Shown here: one piece after another, positions 7,923 through 17,328 of the stretch
Numbering within the stretch: the stretch's first letter is position 1
Layout: every line of letters starts with the position of its first letter
NCBI GenBank assembly: GCA_009911195.1
Contig: QXWV01000045.1
Location: 37,696 to 101,695 of the forward strand
Length of the DNA: 64,000 bases
DNA from: Lachnospiraceae bacterium
GTDB lineage: Bacteria; Bacillota; Clostridia; Lachnospirales; Lachnospiraceae
Direction of reading: 5' to 3'
Notes under the pieces: generated by a model
Told to the model about the DNA's origin: nothing
Databases searched by the model: none
The model's input: only the letters and a program-made list of their open reading frames with translations
Translations under genes and position numbers: made by a program

Positions 7923-9266
7923 TTATTTATTTTCTGTTTTCAAATAATTGTCCACGCTTTTTTTGATTTCCTCTGCCCCCGATGTCTTCAGCAAAAAGCC
8001 TAACGGTTTTAAAGGAATTACCTTTTGTACACTTTTTTTGTCCACCCTTCCTGTCAGGAATATGACTGGAATATCCGCAAAATCCTCCTCCGAACGAATC
8101 ATTTCCAATACCTGGCTTCCATCTACCACTGGCATATCATAATCCAGTAAAATCAAATCCGGCCTATCCAATGTAATGCAACGGATAGCCGCCAGCCCGG
8201 ATTTGGCCGTTTCCACCGTATAATCTTTTTCCAGAAGTCCTTTCATCGCCTGAAGGGCAATTTCAGAATCATCCACCAGCAATATTTTCTTTTTTACTAA
8301 TGATTCGCTTTTATCCAGATAATTTTTGATTTCTGCCATTGCATTATCCGCGTTAATGGCAATCTTACCCGTATTTTTTAACATATGGGGGGCAAGTACA
8401 CAATAAGCAAAATACCCTGCTCCTGTATCGAAAAGCAAACTTATCTGCGGGTTCTGACCTTTAAATATGCTCTCAAACTGCTCATAAGTCAGCAGGTTTT
8501 CTTCTTTTATCTCGAATGCATCTTCCGGGGAAAATTGATTCCTAATCCGCCCTACAAATTGCTGCGCCATATACCTGGCTGCATTCATCAGCATCACATT
8601 CACAGTCTCAGATTGGGTATCCACAATATCCCCTACTGTTTTCACAATAAGCTTCTGCTCAAGAACTAAGAGAATTTCCCACTTCTTTCCGTCTTTAGTG
8701 GCATAAACCAAACGGTAATAGACTCCTTTTCCAAACCGCTCGCCACCATAACACTCACTTATTATACGCGATTTTAGCTGAAACATGTCTCCTAATATCT
8801 GAATAATCGCCTGACCCATAGAAGTCTGTTGTTCTGCTGGCAGCAAATCCCCCCACTTACTGACGGTGCTGCCCACAATAGCACGGTCTTCCGTCAGGGT
8901 ATGCCCTATTAGCCAGCCCGCACAGACACCAAGGAAATGGTCGATAGCATCCGCAGAATAAAAAGTCCTGGTTAGTTCCCTCTCAAGAGCCGGGATTGTC
9001 TTTTTCCTGAAATTATCATGAAGATGCCTATGTGTCTCATATCCAACATAATGGATAGATGCCATATAAGATTCTTCTTCTGAAAAATGTTTCATGGCGT
9101 GGTCTTTAAAATATTTAATCCCTTCCTGGCAAACCCACTGGCTTTTACCATCTTCTTTGCTGTACTCGAATAATTTGTTCAAAATACTAAAAAGCTTCTT
9201 ATGTTCTTCATCAATAAAGCTTACCCCTATATTAAACCGTTCCTGCCATATTAACCGATTGCTCAT
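7923..9266 (-). CDS. Hemerythrin / CheX-like / response-regulator receiver fusion
   Basis: 447 residues from the ATG at 9266, which follows GGAGG; the upstream in-frame start at 9344 has no site. Residues about 1-165 are a bacteriohemerythrin with its iron ligands spread over IDEEHKKLF, HAMKHFSEEE, HRHLHDNF and HTLTEDRA, a di-iron O2-binding fold. Residues about 175-310 look like a CheC/CheX-type domain, with an E-x2-N pattern in SETVNVMLMNAARY; this assignment is weaker. Residues about 330-447 are a receiver domain with the acidic pair (LLVDDSE), phospho-acceptor Asp in LLDYDMP, Thr in FLTG and Lys in GFLLKT. There is no output DNA-binding domain. It may couple oxygen or redox sensing to a phosphorelay or chemotaxis-like switch. 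It is monocistronic. Confidence 0.8.
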   Translation of the reverse strand: MSNRLIWQERFNIGVSFIDEEHKKLFSILNKLFEYSKEDGKSQWVCQEGIKYFKDHAMKHFSEEESYMASIHYVGYETHRHLHDNFRKKTIPALERELTRTFYSADAIDHFLGVCAGWLIGHTLTEDRAIVGSTVSKWGDLLPAEQQTSMGQAIIQILGDMFQLKSRIISECYGGERFGKGVYYRLVYATKDGKKWEILLVLEQKLIVKTVGDIVDTQSETVNVMLMNAARYMAQQFVGRIRNQFSPEDAFEIKEENLLTYEQFESIFKGQNPQISLLFDTGAGYFAYCVLAPHMLKNTGKIAINADNAMAEIKNYLDKSESLVKKKILLVDDSEIALQAMKGLLEKDYTVETAKSGLAAIRCITLDRPDLILLDYDMPVVDGSQVLEMIRSEEDFADIPVIFLTGRVDKKSVQKVIPLKPLGFLLKTSGAEEIKKSVDNYLKTENK

Positions 9267-9404
9267 TTGGCTCCTCCTTATAATATGAAAAATATACCTT
9301 CCGGTAATTTCTCCATATGTAATTCTCCGCAGTAATTTTATCACAAAACTTATACCTCTTCAATGCCTTTTCTGACACAATTATCCCTCCCCTGTAAATT
9401 CCAA

Positions 9405-9477
9405 TCTAAAAATTGCGGCGGAAAGGAACAGCCACCATTCACCATACAAAGGCAAACACGCTTTCCCTTTCCGCCGC
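9405..9477 (-). terminator. Intrinsic terminator of the carbohydrate operon
   Basis: GCGGCGGAAAGG (9415-9426) and CCTTTCCGCCGC (9466-9477) form a perfect 12-bp stem over a 39-base loop. Read on the minus strand it is followed by AATTTTT. It lies about 27 bases after the creatininase-family stop and closes the operon that begins at 15.7 kb. Confidence 0.8.
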
Positions 9478-9503
9478 ACCATTTATTTCTCTTAAACTAC
9501 TGC

Positions 9504-10256
9504 CTAAATATGTTTCTGCCCTTCCCCTTTTAAACAGTATTTCACAAGCTTATCGCTCATCGCTTTCACATTTGCTTCCAGCACCTGCATCCCATACTCC
9601 TTCGTGGCATGTTCTCTGGGGTCGCGCCCGCCCATTCCTATGGGTTCTTCCCCTCCCGTAACAATCCTGTCCATCTGTACCAATTCCGGCCGGAGAGCCA
9701 TCACTATTGAAGTTTCATTGGCCGATGCGTGGTCGCATTGATAGCCGAGAATATCATCCTCTATAAAATCAAATACAGTATAGCAGTCTAAATGATAGTT
9801 TTCCTTAAATTCCGTTTTCAAAGCTGAAAACTGCCATGTAGACGGCCCATGCCCGTGGGCAACAAGGGCGCGGAATCCAGCCCTGGAAAGATTAGCCCCA
9901 ATCCGGCGCAGCATATCCTGATACTGTTTGTCAGGCATCCAATAGGCACTTCCGGGCAACTGCTGCATTTCATAGGGTACAATAGTTCCGCCTGTACATA
10001 TATCCATACCATAAAATTCCCGGTCTGGGTCATGGTAGAATCTGTCCGGCCCTAAAAAAAGAGTGGGGAGCACAATACCTCCTATCTTTTCCGCTACCCG
10101 GACGAACAGACCTTGGGGCTGTATCCCGTCCGCCCCCAGCGGGAGATGAGGTCCATGCCATTCCAATGTTCCAAGAGGAAGATAAGCCACCGGGCATTCT
10201 TCCAGCCTTTCTTCAAATTCTTTTGGACATAGTTCTTCATATAATACTTTTTTCAT
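9504..10256 (-). CDS. Creatininase-family metal-dependent hydrolase
   Basis: 250 residues. The metal-binding signature GTLEWHGPHLPLGAD is at about residues 28-42 (E, H and D ligands), HGHGP is near 135, and DHASANETS near 175 supplies the later His and Glu. These match the creatinine amidohydrolase family, whose members hydrolyse cyclic amides or act on redox-cofactor and sugar-derived substrates. Creatinine itself is unlikely here: the gene is last in a carbohydrate uptake and oxidation operon, so a lactam, lactone or N-glycosidic sugar derivative is more plausible. That is inference. A 76-base gap separates it from the epimerase gene. Confidence 0.82.
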   Translation of the reverse strand: MKKVLYEELCPKEFEERLEECPVAYLPLGTLEWHGPHLPLGADGIQPQGLFVRVAEKIGGIVLPTLFLGPDRFYHDPDREFYGMDICTGGTIVPYEMQQLPGSAYWMPDKQYQDMLRRIGANLSRAGFRALVAHGHGPSTWQFSALKTEFKENYHLDCYTVFDFIEDDILGYQCDHASANETSIVMALRPELVQMDRIVTGGEEPIGMGGRDPREHATKEYGMQVLEANVKAMSDKLVKYCLKGEGQKHI

Positions 10257-10332
10257 CCTTGCAACCGCTTATAACCCTTTCCGCAATGTGCAGCATTCAT
10301 GCTTTAACTATATTTTCCTCTGCCTTAAACCC

Positions 10333-11166
10333 TTAAATCAACTTCTCCAGGATTTCCTTTGCCGCTATGATGTCTTTTTTCTGCTGTTCCCCGGAAATTT
10401 CCCGTTCAATTGTAATATCGCCTTCGTAGCCGATTTCTTTTAGCTTAGCAATAAATGCCGGATAGTTTACTTTTCCCTGTCCAAGAGGAACTTCTGCTCC
10501 CAGATAATGCCCATCGGTAGGATATTTCCCATCTTTCCCATGGATTCCCCTTACGTATTCCCCAAATACTTCCAGCGCATCCACCGGATTCGCTTTCCCG
10601 TACATAATCAGGTTGGCCGGGTCCAAATTAATCCCTACATTCCCTTTTCCAAGGTCTTTCTCAATGTCCTGAATCGCCCTCTTTAGGGTAACGGGCGTTT
10701 CCTGCCCTGTCTCAAATAAAAAGTTCTGCCCGTTTTCTTTACATTTCGTTACTATTGCCTTACAAGCAGTCAGAACTTCCTGATATTTAGGGTCATAAGG
10801 ATTTTCCGGCATATACCCTACATGGGTAGCAAAATCCGTAGCATGGATTTTCTTTGCAAAATCTGAGCCCTCCATCAGCATTTTCAGCCTTTCCACACGG
10901 TAATCTGTGGGCACCAGGCCGAGAGTAAGCTGGCCTTCATAAAAATCCCACACAAGGCGTCCTTCCCACCCGCACCAGAATGCCGTAATATGTACGCCAT
11001 GTTTTTCTACCGCCGCGTTTACCGCATCCGCTACGCTGTCATCGCGGATAATATCCCTGTCCCAGCAAACAAGCTGGCAGCTTTCCATGCCCATGGAACG
11101 CAGCTCTGCAAACCGCTCATCAATATTTGTATCTTTGTATAACTGTATCAAAACTCCTATTTTCAT
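10333..11166 (-). CDS. Sugar phosphate isomerase/epimerase-like TIM-barrel protein
   Basis: 277 residues of the xylose-isomerase-like / AP-endonuclease-2 fold. Segments that fit metal binding are FLFETGQETPVT, the strand NVGINLDPANLI, GIHGKDGKYP and the C-terminal DITIEREISG. Family members include IolE, IolI, tagatose epimerases and the C-glycoside-cleaving Dgp enzymes. The ATG at 11166 is preceded by AAAGGAG at a slightly long spacing; the ORF can be extended to 11214 without a better site. In this operon it probably isomerises or eliminates from the oxidised sugar made by the Gfo/Idh/MocA enzyme. Confidence 0.85.
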   Translation of the reverse strand: MKIGVLIQLYKDTNIDERFAELRSMGMESCQLVCWDRDIIRDDSVADAVNAAVEKHGVHITAFWCGWEGRLVWDFYEGQLTLGLVPTDYRVERLKMLMEGSDFAKKIHATDFATHVGYMPENPYDPKYQEVLTACKAIVTKCKENGQNFLFETGQETPVTLKRAIQDIEKDLGKGNVGINLDPANLIMYGKANPVDALEVFGEYVRGIHGKDGKYPTDGHYLGAEVPLGQGKVNYPAFIAKLKEIGYEGDITIEREISGEQQKKDIIAAKEILEKLI

Positions 11167-11284
11167 TATTATAACCATGCTCCTTTCAAAGTCCAGGGAA
11201 TTTGTACATAGCACAATTCCCCAAATTGGAAATTTTTAATCTTTGCCTCATTTTTACATATCATCTGCGATTAAAAAAATATAG

Positions 11285-12112
11285 TTACCCTTTTACTGCC
11301 CCGGCTGTCACACCGCCTACAATATGCTTCTGCATTGCTACGAAGAATACCAAACTGGGAATCATGGACATTACAATACCCGGCAGGGCATGTTCCCAGT
11401 CAGCAGTCTGTGCTGAGAATTGCATATACAGCGCATTTTGAATATTCATTGCTTTTGCATTCCCGCCTACAATTAACTGGTTCGTAATAATATCGTTCCA
11501 TGTTGCCAGCGTATCCAATACCACTACTGTAGTCAAAATTGGTTTTAACAGGGGAAGTACAATGTTAAAGTATATCCTCAGAGGGGATGCACCGTCGATA
11601 CGGGCGCATTCCTCCAGCTCTATCGGCACATTTTTTACAAATCCGTGAATCATATATACTGCTAACGGCATACACAATCCAATGTTTACCAAAATCAACC
11701 CCCTGCGGGTACCAATCATATCCAGATTTGCTACCAGCCTGGTCAATGTAATCATATAAGACTGGAAAGGCACCATCATCGGCATAATAATAATCCCAAA
11801 GCAAAGAATACTGAACTTCGACTTAGTCCTGGCCAGCTTATAGGCCGCCATCGGCGCCAAAAGGGCAATCGCCAAAACCGTTACTATTGTATAAAGCAAG
11901 GTATTTTTTATCAGCATCGGGAAACCGAACTTTGTCCAGGTCTCTATGTACATATCCAGACTCCAGCTTTTGGGCAATGCCAAAAAATGCTGAAGCATAT
12001 CATTATATGGCTTAAATGAGTTAATAAAAATCAAAATCAGCGGCATCAGCCAAAAGATAGAGCAAATAAAAACGATAACAGCCAGTATATTTATCTTTCT
12101 TAATTGTTTCAT
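11285..12112 (-). CDS. Carbohydrate ABC transporter permease (MalG type)
   Basis: 275 residues with six predicted membrane segments and the EAA motif ECARIDGASPLRIYFNIVLP at about residue 185, characteristic of CUT1 permeases. It starts at the ATG at 12112 in a TGATG overlap with the stop of the MalF-type gene, implying coupled translation. A GTG three bases upstream is possible but less likely. It works with the permease at 12112-12993 and the lipoprotein at 13230. No ATPase is encoded here; CUT1 systems of Firmicutes usually share a single MsmK/MsiK-type ATPase encoded elsewhere. Confidence 0.9.
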   Translation of the reverse strand: MKQLRKINILAVIVFICSIFWLMPLILIFINSFKPYNDMLQHFLALPKSWSLDMYIETWTKFGFPMLIKNTLLYTIVTVLAIALLAPMAAYKLARTKSKFSILCFGIIIMPMMVPFQSYMITLTRLVANLDMIGTRRGLILVNIGLCMPLAVYMIHGFVKNVPIELEECARIDGASPLRIYFNIVLPLLKPILTTVVVLDTLATWNDIITNQLIVGGNAKAMNIQNALYMQFSAQTADWEHALPGIVMSMIPSLVFFVAMQKHIVGGVTAGAVKG

Positions 12113-12993
12113 CACGCTTCTACCTCCCTGCTCTTAGTCACTTTAAGCTGGATTGCCGTAACAATCAGTACGAAGAACACAAAAACCAAAGATTTGGCCG
12201 TAGCCAGGCCGTATTTGTTGTTCACAAAAGCCTCTTTGTAAATGTTATAAGCGACTGAAACCGTAGAGTTTGCAGGACCGCCTTTAGTAAATACCATGAT
12301 GATATCAAACAATTTAAATGCAAAAGTAAGAGCCGTCAACATACAAATGGAAACTGCAGGCATAATCATAGGAACGGTAATCTTTAAGAAAACCTGAAAA
12401 CTATTTGCCCCATCAATTTTCCCCGCCTCTATCAAATCCTTCGGCACTGCAATAATACCGGCTATATAGTTTACCATATAAAATCCTACGTTCTGCCACA
12501 CGGCCATAATAACCACAACCCAGAAAGCCAGCTTCGGTGTACCTACCCAGCTCCAGTTGAAAAATTCCCATCCGGTTATGCTATACAAAGCCTCAAACCC
12601 TGCACCAAAAATAAACTTCCAGATTAAGCTGATTGCTGTCAAACTGATAATATAAGGAATATAATAAAAGGCCCGCCCTATGCTGGAAGATTTCCTTTCT
12701 TTCGACATAATCAGCGCCACAACAAGCGAAATAACATTAACAATAATTACATAAAATACTGCAAACTTAAGAGTGAATTTAACACCCTTCCAAAAAAGCG
12801 TGTCATTGGTAAATATTTTTACAAAATTACCCAAACCCACAAAAGTCATCGATTTTCCGATGCCATTCCAATCAAATACAGAATAATAAAGATTCATCAT
12901 AAACGGAATATCCGTTGCAAATAGTACAAACGCCACTGCCGGAAATACAAACAGTGCAAATAAGAGAAAATCTTTCCATTTCTTTTTATTCAA
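12112..12993 (-). CDS. Carbohydrate ABC transporter permease (MalF/UgpA type)
   Basis: 293 residues from a TTG at 12993 preceded by AAGGGGG at about 9 bases. The ORF can be extended to an ATG at 13116, but that start has no ribosome binding site and its extra 41 residues overlap an intercistronic hairpin. There are six hydrophobic segments and the EAA motif LIEAGKIDGANSFQVFLKIT at about residue 205. It is the partner of the MalG-type permease. Confidence 0.87.
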   Translation of the reverse strand: MNKKKWKDFLLFALFVFPAVAFVLFATDIPFMMNLYYSVFDWNGIGKSMTFVGLGNFVKIFTNDTLFWKGVKFTLKFAVFYVIIVNVISLVVALIMSKERKSSSIGRAFYYIPYIISLTAISLIWKFIFGAGFEALYSITGWEFFNWSWVGTPKLAFWVVVIMAVWQNVGFYMVNYIAGIIAVPKDLIEAGKIDGANSFQVFLKITVPMIMPAVSICMLTALTFAFKLFDIIMVFTKGGPANSTVSVAYNIYKEAFVNNKYGLATAKSLVFVFFVLIVTAIQLKVTKSREVEA

Positions 12994-13114
12994 AGTCCGT
13001 GCCCCCTTCCCAATCTCCTTTCCCAAAGCAGCATCCTCACACTTGGAAGAAAATTCGGTTTTCCGCCGCCTGTATCCGTCCGGCGGTATTTTCCATGAGG
13101 TAAAGTTAACCTCC

Positions 13115-13167
13115 ATAAGAAGAAAGAAATGGGGGCCGGACGTTTCATCCTATCCCTGCAACCCCCA
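13115..13167 (-). terminator. Intercistronic hairpin between binding protein and permease genes
   Basis: Read on the minus strand, TGGGGG (13162-13167) pairs with CCCCCA (13130-13135), followed by a pyrimidine-rich TTTCTTTCTTCTT. A second GC hairpin (CCGCCG/CGGCGG) lies at about 13061-13086. Such structures after a binding-protein gene commonly raise its mRNA level relative to the permeases by partial termination or 3' protection; that role is inferred. Confidence 0.5.
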
Positions 13168-13229
13168 CTTCCTATTGTATTCATTGTCCGTCAAAAATCT
13201 TCTTTTGACTTATCCTATGCACTTATCAA

Positions 13230-14567
13230 TTATTGCGCTGTCCAGAACTCCTGGAATAACTGAGTCACTTCATCCGCACTCATTTCGCCCAGCATATAAG
13301 CCTGTAAGTAAGGCCCACATGTCTCATTGTAGCTGGTAGGTGCGATGGTATGAATCCATCCGTTTGTCTTTTCTGCTGCGATATAAGACTTCGCATCATT
13401 TGCCAGTCTGCCTGCTACTTCTTTGTCCGTCTTAACGCCAGGAACATTGCCTACGCCTTCGCACATCCAGTACTGACCCATATCGGATGTAAGGATATAT
13501 ACAAGATATTCCTTTGCCAATTCAAGATTCTCGGAATCTTTGTTTACAAGATATGTCCAGTTACAAGAGGACAATAATGTACAATCATCAGCGCTGGAGC
13601 CTACCGGGCAAGGAAGGAATGCCAGGTTTGCATCAGGGTTAAAGGAATCCAATGTGGACTGACACCAGTCACCCATATGAATCATGGCTGCTTCGCCGTT
13701 TGCCAACATATTTTCAGAAGTTTCCCAATCGATTTCCAATGGCTTATCCGGTCCGTATGTAACGGAAAGGTCTAAGAACTTAAACAGGTTCTGCCAGTTC
13801 GGCAGGTCTGCAAACTGCAGTTCGCCGGATTTCAGTGCATCTGCTGTTCCGCCTGCATCCAGGGATTTATCCATCATGAAATGGGTTGCCAACTGTCCAA
13901 GCACCCAAGTTTCTTTTGCCGGTATAGCAAAAGCGGTAATCCCTGCTGCTTCCAGTTTTTTACAAGCTTCTTCCAGTTCATCAATTGTAGCCGGAAGCTC
14001 TGTGATGCCTGCTGCTTCAAAGCAATCCTTGTTATAAAGGATACCCATATTTTCATAGGTCCAAGGGAGAGATTTAATCTTTCCGTCATCGTCCCTTCCT
14101 GTTTCCAGTGCATCTGTATTGAACAGGTCGGTTACATCCGTATCATTTGTCCAGTCATAAGCATATTCATAATATGCCTTTGCAGATGTACCTGATTCTA
14201 CGTCAAATACATCCGGGATATCCCCTGAGTTTACCCTGGACTGGAGCAAGGTGTTGGAATCATTTGCTGCATGCTGAACTTCGATAGTTACGCCCGGATG
14301 GTCTTTCTCAAACGCCTCTACCATTTCCGCATATTCATCCAAACCATACGCATGGGCATCGAACACCTTCAAAACAATCTGGTCTCCGCCTGCCGTTTCT
14401 CCGCCCGCCTCTGCTTCCGGCTCAGCGGTTTCAGCCGCTTCCGGTTCGGCCGTCTCGTTGCTGGCAGCCTCCTGCGTCTGTGCGCTGTTGTCCGCACCTC
14501 CACAACCGGCCAGCACGGATACCATCATCGCTGCTGATAACAGGACTGCAATTGATTTCTTCGTCAT
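13230..14567 (-). CDS. Extracellular solute-binding lipoprotein (CUT1 sugar transporter)
   Basis: 445 residues. The signal peptide has the lipobox LAGC at about residues 18-21, so the mature Cys is lipid-anchored outside the membrane. A low-complexity Glu/Ala/Thr linker (about 25-60) precedes a type 1 binding-protein fold with VFDAHAYGLDEYAEMV and the typical SGDIPDVF segment. It is the substrate receptor for the two permeases downstream. A good GGAGG precedes the ATG. The sugar cannot be read from sequence. Confidence 0.92.
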   Translation of the reverse strand: MTKKSIAVLLSAAMMVSVLAGCGGADNSAQTQEAASNETAEPEAAETAEPEAEAGGETAGGDQIVLKVFDAHAYGLDEYAEMVEAFEKDHPGVTIEVQHAANDSNTLLQSRVNSGDIPDVFDVESGTSAKAYYEYAYDWTNDTDVTDLFNTDALETGRDDDGKIKSLPWTYENMGILYNKDCFEAAGITELPATIDELEEACKKLEAAGITAFAIPAKETWVLGQLATHFMMDKSLDAGGTADALKSGELQFADLPNWQNLFKFLDLSVTYGPDKPLEIDWETSENMLANGEAAMIHMGDWCQSTLDSFNPDANLAFLPCPVGSSADDCTLLSSCNWTYLVNKDSENLELAKEYLVYILTSDMGQYWMCEGVGNVPGVKTDKEVAGRLANDAKSYIAAEKTNGWIHTIAPTSYNETCGPYLQAYMLGEMSADEVTQLFQEFWTAQ

Positions 14568-14675
14568 AATGTTTCCTCCTTCTTTTTTTGGGTTACTGTA
14601 ATTTCCCCTTTTCTTATAAGAAAGTTTTTATAAAACTCATCTTATCTAAACATTTATGAGGCTCGCAGCGTACCA

Positions 14676-15701
14676 TTAAATTTTTTTCACATAATCTTTT
14701 GCCGCTTCCCATTCTTTCAAAGCCAGTTCTACAGATTTTACTCCTTCACAAACCTGCGCCATTTCGATTTCCTTGCCCTCTTGTACGCATTCAACAAAAT
14801 ACTTGATTTCCGTATAGTACGGGCCAAGGTTAGAAACATTAATTCCTGCCGCATCGCTTGTCACATTATACTCTTGCGCCAATTCAGGGGCTTCAACCGT
14901 TCCGTCCTTTTTATATACTTTAAGCGACGGATTTTCCGCCCCATTAAAAACTACCGTTGCGTCTTCAAAACATGCCCGGAAATTTGCCTGGAATTTTAAT
15001 GCCGGGGATATGTCCCATACGCCCTCTGCCGTTGCAATTACATCCCCAAACCGGTAAGTTGTTATCACCTGATTAATCATTCCGCTGTCAAAGGCTGTGG
15101 CGCGTACATCAAAATCATCTGGTTCGCCTAACATATACCTTAAGAAATCCACGTCATGTACATGCAGGTCCAAGACTACGGAACCACTTTTTTGTTCGTC
15201 ATGAAACCAATCCTCAAACCCCCATGTAACATCGCCGCTAATCCGCTGCATTACTATAGATTTTAAGCTGCCGAACCGTTTATCCAGATAAGCCTGCCTT
15301 ACATAAGAATATTCCTCAAAAAAGCGGACAACTTGGCCTACCATTACTTTTACCCCTGTTCGCTTTTCAGCTTCCAAAATACGTTCCCCGTCTTCTTTCG
15401 TCAGACAAACCGGTTTTTCCACCAGAACGTTCATCCCCTTTTCCATAGCAGCTATAGCATGCTCCACATGCAAATAGCTAGGAAGGCAAATATGTACTAC
15501 ATCCAATTCCTCCTCTTTTATCAAATCCATACCATATTCGTATGTTTTGGCATCCGGAAAATAGGAAGCAGCTTTATCCAAAAATTCTTTCCTGCAGTCA
15601 GCCAATGCCACTACATCCAAGCCTTTCTGTGCGGACAGGGCTTTTAAGGACAAATAGTGTGTTGTTCCCATTCCCCCGCATCCAATCACTCCAACCTTCA
15701 T
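14676..15701 (-). CDS. Gfo/Idh/MocA family NAD(P)-dependent oxidoreductase
   Basis: 341 residues. N-terminal Rossmann fold with GVIGCGGMG (about 5-13); the conserved VEKPVCLT at about 93-100 carries the catalytic Lys, and LDLHVHDVDFLRYML near 180 the family His/Asp. Members oxidise sugars, cyclitols or glycosides, often at C3. The ATG at 15701 follows AGAGGTG. It is the first gene of the carbohydrate operon under the promoter at 15800-15828. Inositol dehydrogenase and 3-keto-glycoside-forming enzymes are both possible; the exact substrate is unknown. Confidence 0.9.
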   Translation of the reverse strand: MKVGVIGCGGMGTTHYLSLKALSAQKGLDVVALADCRKEFLDKAASYFPDAKTYEYGMDLIKEEELDVVHICLPSYLHVEHAIAAMEKGMNVLVEKPVCLTKEDGERILEAEKRTGVKVMVGQVVRFFEEYSYVRQAYLDKRFGSLKSIVMQRISGDVTWGFEDWFHDEQKSGSVVLDLHVHDVDFLRYMLGEPDDFDVRATAFDSGMINQVITTYRFGDVIATAEGVWDISPALKFQANFRACFEDATVVFNGAENPSLKVYKKDGTVEAPELAQEYNVTSDAAGINVSNLGPYYTEIKYFVECVQEGKEIEMAQVCEGVKSVELALKEWEAAKDYVKKI

Positions 15702-15799
15702 TACTTTCACCTCTTTCTTATTTGTTCAGTGCCTTTACTAATTGGTTAAAAAAAATAAAATCTTCATCATTTTTATCACAGTGTCTTTATCTGTAAATG

Positions 15800-15828
15800 A
15801 TTTTAGCATTTTATATATTAATTGTCAA
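15800..15828 (-). promoter_or_regulatory. Sigma-A-type promoter of the carbohydrate operon
   Basis: On the minus strand TTGACA (15828-15823) and TAAAAT (15805-15800) are 17 bases apart. The leader to the dehydrogenase ATG is about 90 bases. The region to the ROK gene is AT-rich, and the operator is not obvious. Confidence 0.7.
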
Positions 15829-15971
15829 CAATGTATTCCCATTTTCTTTTATCCTCCATATTATTTTGTTATTTTTCCACAAATATTAACTCTGGAATTT
15901 GGTGTATTATTATATCTTTTGACTTTTTTCTAAAAAATATCCAATAATCTTTCATATATTATTTTTTTGTT

Positions 15972-16000
15972 TTGCACATTTCATGAATCTGTGTTACGAT
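15972..16000 (+). promoter_or_regulatory. Promoter of the ROK regulator gene
   Basis: TTGCAC (15972-15977) and TACGAT (15995-16000) are separated by 17 bases, upstream of the GGAGG and ATG of the regulator. It is divergent from the carbohydrate-operon promoter, leaving about 145 bp between the two -35 elements for operators. Confidence 0.6.
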
Positions 16001-16051
16001 AGAGTTAATCAATCGACCTTACTAATTCGGATATGGAGGCATTATCATTAA

Positions 16052-17257
16052 ATGAAAATGATTAACCAGCAATTGATTAAGGATACAAATATGAAACAGC
16101 TCTACTCTTCCATCTATTCAAATCCGGGGATTTCCAGGGCTGCCCTGGCAAAGCAGAGCCAATTAAGTAAAACTACCGTTTCTACACTGGTGGATGAGTT
16201 GATAGAGAGAAGGTTCGTGGTAGACGGGGGAATCGGCGAGTCCGAAAGCACTGGCCGGAAACCAAACTGCCTTTATGTGCGTATGAACAGCTATTATATT
16301 GTAGTCCTCAACTGGGTGGAAAATACAATATGTGCCTGTCTCATTGATATTGCCGGCACTTCTGTCTATCAGGAAGTATATGAACTTCAGCCTGGGGAAA
16401 ACTATGTCTCCTGTTCCATCATCTGCCTCTACCAATCTGTCCTGAAGCATTGCAGCCCTACACAGATACTCGGAATCTGTGTGGTAGTTTCCGCTATGAT
16501 TGATGCCGCCAATAATGAAGTCTATTCCACTACCCTTAGCCTTCCGTTTATGGGGGAAGAAAATATCATTGACCGGCTACAGACTGCATTCCCCGAATAT
16601 CCTGTCGCTTTTTTGGAGGATACTGCCTGCTATGCTTATGCGGAAAAAGTTTATGCAAACATCCATGAAAAGAATTTTGCTTTTCTCAACTTTAGCCGGG
16701 GTATCGGTGCTACTCTTTTTATAGAAGGGAATATGACAGGAAAAGCCAGCGGTTCCGTTACCCAGTTCGGGCATTATTCAGTAGACCCCAACGGGCCTTT
16801 GTGCGTTTGCGGCAATCACGGCTGCCTGGAGGTTCTTATTTCTGAACCCGCCTTGAAAGGCAGGATTCATGAATTCGGCACGATTCCATCCCTTGCCGGT
16901 AAAGAAAAGATTTCTTTTGCCGATTTGGGGAGGGCAACTACTTTCCGCGACCCCGTTGCCCTGGCCATGAACCGGCAGTTGGCATGGGAACTGGCTCAGG
17001 CTCTGGGAAATCTGGTCTGCGTGGTAAATACTTCCCTTATTATTTTAGGGGGTGATATCCCGCCTTTGGGGAACTACTTCTTAAATGAGGTAAGGCAAAA
17101 TTTAAAAAAAGTAGGATTCCGGAAAATGGTGGATGCTGTTACTGTCCGTTATTCCACCTTGCCCAGCGATTCTTTTCTGAACGGGGCTATGAAATACTTT
17201 TTTGATATTCATTATTGTTTTACCGATGATAACCCTTCCGCGTTTTTTATAGGGTAG
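16052..17257 (+). CDS. ROK-family transcriptional regulator
   Basis: 401 residues. N-terminal winged helix-turn-helix at about residues 15-60 (ISRAALAKQSQLSKTTVSTLV), then a ROK sugar-binding domain with the zinc motif CVCGNHGCLE at about residues 251-260 and an ATP/sugar-fold segment NFSRGIGATLF. ROK regulators (XylR/NagC-like) repress sugar operons until the sugar binds. Divergent transcription from the 15.7-9.5 kb operon makes it the probable local repressor. GGAGG lies 12 bases before the ATG at 16052; the Met two codons later is an alternative. Confidence 0.9.
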   Translation: MKMINQQLIKDTNMKQLYSSIYSNPGISRAALAKQSQLSKTTVSTLVDELIERRFVVDGGIGESESTGRKPNCLYVRMNSYYIVVLNWVENTICACLIDIAGTSVYQEVYELQPGENYVSCSIICLYQSVLKHCSPTQILGICVVVSAMIDAANNEVYSTTLSLPFMGEENIIDRLQTAFPEYPVAFLEDTACYAYAEKVYANIHEKNFAFLNFSRGIGATLFIEGNMTGKASGSVTQFGHYSVDPNGPLCVCGNHGCLEVLISEPALKGRIHEFGTIPSLAGKEKISFADLGRATTFRDPVALAMNRQLAWELAQALGNLVCVVNTSLIILGGDIPPLGNYFLNEVRQNLKKVGFRKMVDAVTVRYSTLPSDSFLNGAMKYFFDIHYCFTDDNPSAFFIG

Positions 17258-17328
17258 GAATATTGGCAACGGTCAGGATGGCTGCATGAAGTCATTCCCC
17301 CCGTTGTCTATGGGAATAAAAATAGTAG

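Noticed and set aside
13000..13116. ATG start at 13116 for the MalF-type permease
   Set aside because: It has no ribosome binding site and would read through an intercistronic hairpin; TTG at 12993 has AAGGGGG.
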